The notes under the pieces are model-generated. The model made no database searches and was not told where the DNA came from. It saw only the letters and a program-made list of their open reading frames with translations. This document shows, in pieces, positions 6,259 to 7,407 of a DNA stretch of 7,407 nucleotides; within the stretch, counting starts at the first letter, position 1; every line of letters begins with the position of its first letter. The stretch comes from Candidatus Omnitrophota bacterium (GTDB lineage: Bacteria; Omnitrophota; Gorgyraeia; 2-02-FULL-51-18; JAGOUK01). The translations under genes and the position numbers were made by a program. Location: assembly GCA_015231685.1 (NCBI GenBank), contig JADGBA010000061.1, forward strand, positions 1-7,407, written 5' to 3'.

Positions 6259-7407
6259 ATGTCTTGCGCATCGTTAAGCCGGCAACAAAATCTGCGTCTG
6301 ACCGCGGCGCTCTCCGGCGACAAATCAATTTCTCACCGGGCGATGATCCTGGCGGCTCTCGCTGAGGGCGAAAGCAGGATCGACAATTATCTGGAGTCGG
6401 GAGACTGTCTGGCTACAGCCCGGATCTTCCGCAGTCTGGGGGCGCGCGTCAGGCGCGTTGCCCGGGGGTCGTTCAGGGTCAAGGGTGTCGGCATGCGGGG
6501 ACTTAAGACGCCCGGCACGGATCTGGATTGCGGGAACTCCGGCACCACCATGAGACTTCTCTCAGGCCTTCTGGCCGGCGCCGGAATACGGGCCCGGCTT
6601 TTTGGTGATGCTTCCCTGAGCCGCCGGCCGATGGACCGCGTGGTGTTGCCGCTGGAGCGTATGGGAGCGCGACTGCAGGGAAGCGGCAAGAGGCATTTGC
6701 CGCCGCTGCGAATTTTGCCGTCAGAACTTTCGGGAATCCGGTTTCGTCTTCCGGTGGCCAGCGCCCAGGTGAAGTCGGCGGTGCTTCTGGCGGCGCTTTG
6801 GGCGCACGGGGAGACCACGGTGATCGAGCCGGTTCCGACGCGGGATCACACCGAACGTTTTTTTAAGTACCTGAAGATTCCGATCCGGGTTGCTGAAGGC
6901 CGCATCCGCGTGCGAAGTGTCGGCAGGATCCATCGGTTCGGTGTCCGGGTACCGGGAGACCCTTCGGCGGCGGCCTTTTTGGCTGCTATGGGGGCGCTGG
7001 TTCCCGGTTCCCGCATTGAAATCAAAGACATGCTGTGGAATCCCGGACGCACCGGTTTTTTTACGGCGCTCGAACGCATGGGCGCGAAATTGCGCGTGAA
7101 GAAGATTTCTGTTTCGGGACCGGAACCGACAGCTACGGTGTCTGTGGCGGCGTCGGCGCTTTCTGCCCTTACGCTTCGGAAGAGGGATGTTCCGTCGATG
7201 ATTGATGAGTTTCCCATTCTCATGGTGATGGCGACGCAGGCGCGCGGCCGGTCACGCTTCCGGGGGTTGGGGGAGCTTCGCGTCAAGGAGACCGACCGCA
7301 TCGCATCCATGGTGACCCAGCTCTCCGCCATGGGCGCCCGGATCGGCGCCGAGGGGGATGATGTGTGGGTGGAGGGGCCGACGCCGCTAAAAGGACGGAC
7401 GCTGACG
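6259..7407 (+). CDS. aroA: EPSP synthase (3-phosphoshikimate 1-carboxyvinyltransferase), first 383 residues, class II-like
   Basis: This cytoplasmic enzyme joins phosphoenolpyruvate to shikimate-3-phosphate, the sixth shikimate-pathway step toward aromatic amino acids. The frame runs from the ATG at 6259 to the window edge; with a family length near 430, about 45 C-terminal residues are missing. Motifs are GDKSISHRA (20-28, with K22, S23 and R27 as in E. coli), CGNSGTTMR (91-99, where G95 matches E. coli G96), ASAQVKSAVLLA (167-178), RDHTE (195-199), VPGDPSAAAF (231-240), the catalytic-type IDEFP with D316, and RVKETDRIASM (341-351). SAQVK and RDHTE place it with Bacillus- and CP4-like class II enzymes rather than E. 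coli class I. The class II N-x-T-R motif is altered to NPGR (261-264). In-frame TAG at 6241 and the short family N-terminus support this start. No Shine-Dalgarno site is visible; TATAAT ends 7 bases upstream. Confidence 0.96.
   Translation, partial: MSCASLSRQQNLRLTAALSGDKSISHRAMILAALAEGESRIDNYLESGDCLATARIFRSLGARVRRVARGSFRVKGVGMRGLKTPGTDLDCGNSGTTMRLLSGLLAGAGIRARLFGDASLSRRPMDRVVLPLERMGARLQGSGKRHLPPLRILPSELSGIRFRLPVASAQVKSAVLLAALWAHGETTVIEPVPTRDHTERFFKYLKIPIRVAEGRIRVRSVGRIHRFGVRVPGDPSAAAFLAAMGALVPGSRIEIKDMLWNPGRTGFFTALERMGAKLRVKKISVSGPEPTATVSVAASALSALTLRKRDVPSMIDEFPILMVMATQARGRSRFRGLGELRVKETDRIASMVTQLSAMGARIGAEGDDVWVEGPTPLKGRTLT

Noticed and set aside
6846..7331. Minus-strand open frame of 161 codons opposite aroA
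   Set aside because: The plus strand encodes unmistakable EPSP synthase motifs across this stretch; the opposite frame shows no recognisable protein.

Overview
The window is a tightly packed bacterial housekeeping region. I see no mobile element, CRISPR array, tRNA, rRNA or defence system. The base composition looks moderately GC-rich and even throughout. The lipoprotein signal peptidase shows a membrane lipoprotein pathway. The gene mix, the TraR/DksA-type protein with a H-M-A-D-x-A stretch, and the type of purine nucleoside phosphorylase suggest a deep-branching Gram-negative-like lineage, possibly of the Omnitrophota or PVC kind. That placement is an inference from remembered family resemblance only and is held at low confidence.

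Layout. At the left edge, on the minus strand, lies the first 208 codons of proC (proline biosynthesis), cut off by the window start. A 30-base divergent intergenic region follows, holding a perfect palindrome (ATTGT-GCT-ACAAT, 634-646) that overlaps -10-like hexamers facing both ways. Everything after it is on the plus strand: a YggU/DUF167 small protein (655-885), a purine nucleoside phosphorylase (869-1708), isoleucyl-tRNA synthetase ileS (1711-4473), a TraR/DksA C4 zinc-finger protein (4470-4853), lipoprotein signal peptidase lspA (4863-5360), an RluD-like 23S rRNA pseudouridine synthase (5320-6243), and EPSP synthase aroA (6259 to the right edge, incomplete).

The plus-strand gene junctions are overlaps of 17, 4 and 41 bases and gaps of 2, 9 and 15 bases. 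This suggests one polycistronic unit with translational coupling, plus a probable internal promoter just before aroA. The functions are translation (ileS, rluD), membrane lipoprotein maturation (lspA), transcription control (the TraR/DksA-like protein), purine salvage and the shikimate pathway. They are core functions grouped together rather than one pathway. The ileS-lspA linkage is common in bacteria.

The most interesting signals are small. Both the YggU gene and aroA lack a clear Shine-Dalgarno sequence and instead have the near-identical string TA(C/T)AATACCG 7-8 bases before the ATG, a layout expected of leaderless transcripts. The purine nucleoside phosphorylase carries Asp where 6-oxopurine-specific enzymes have the base-reading Asn. 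The lspA and rluD genes overlap by 41 bases with no alternative rluD start. I found no convincing undescribed multi-gene system.
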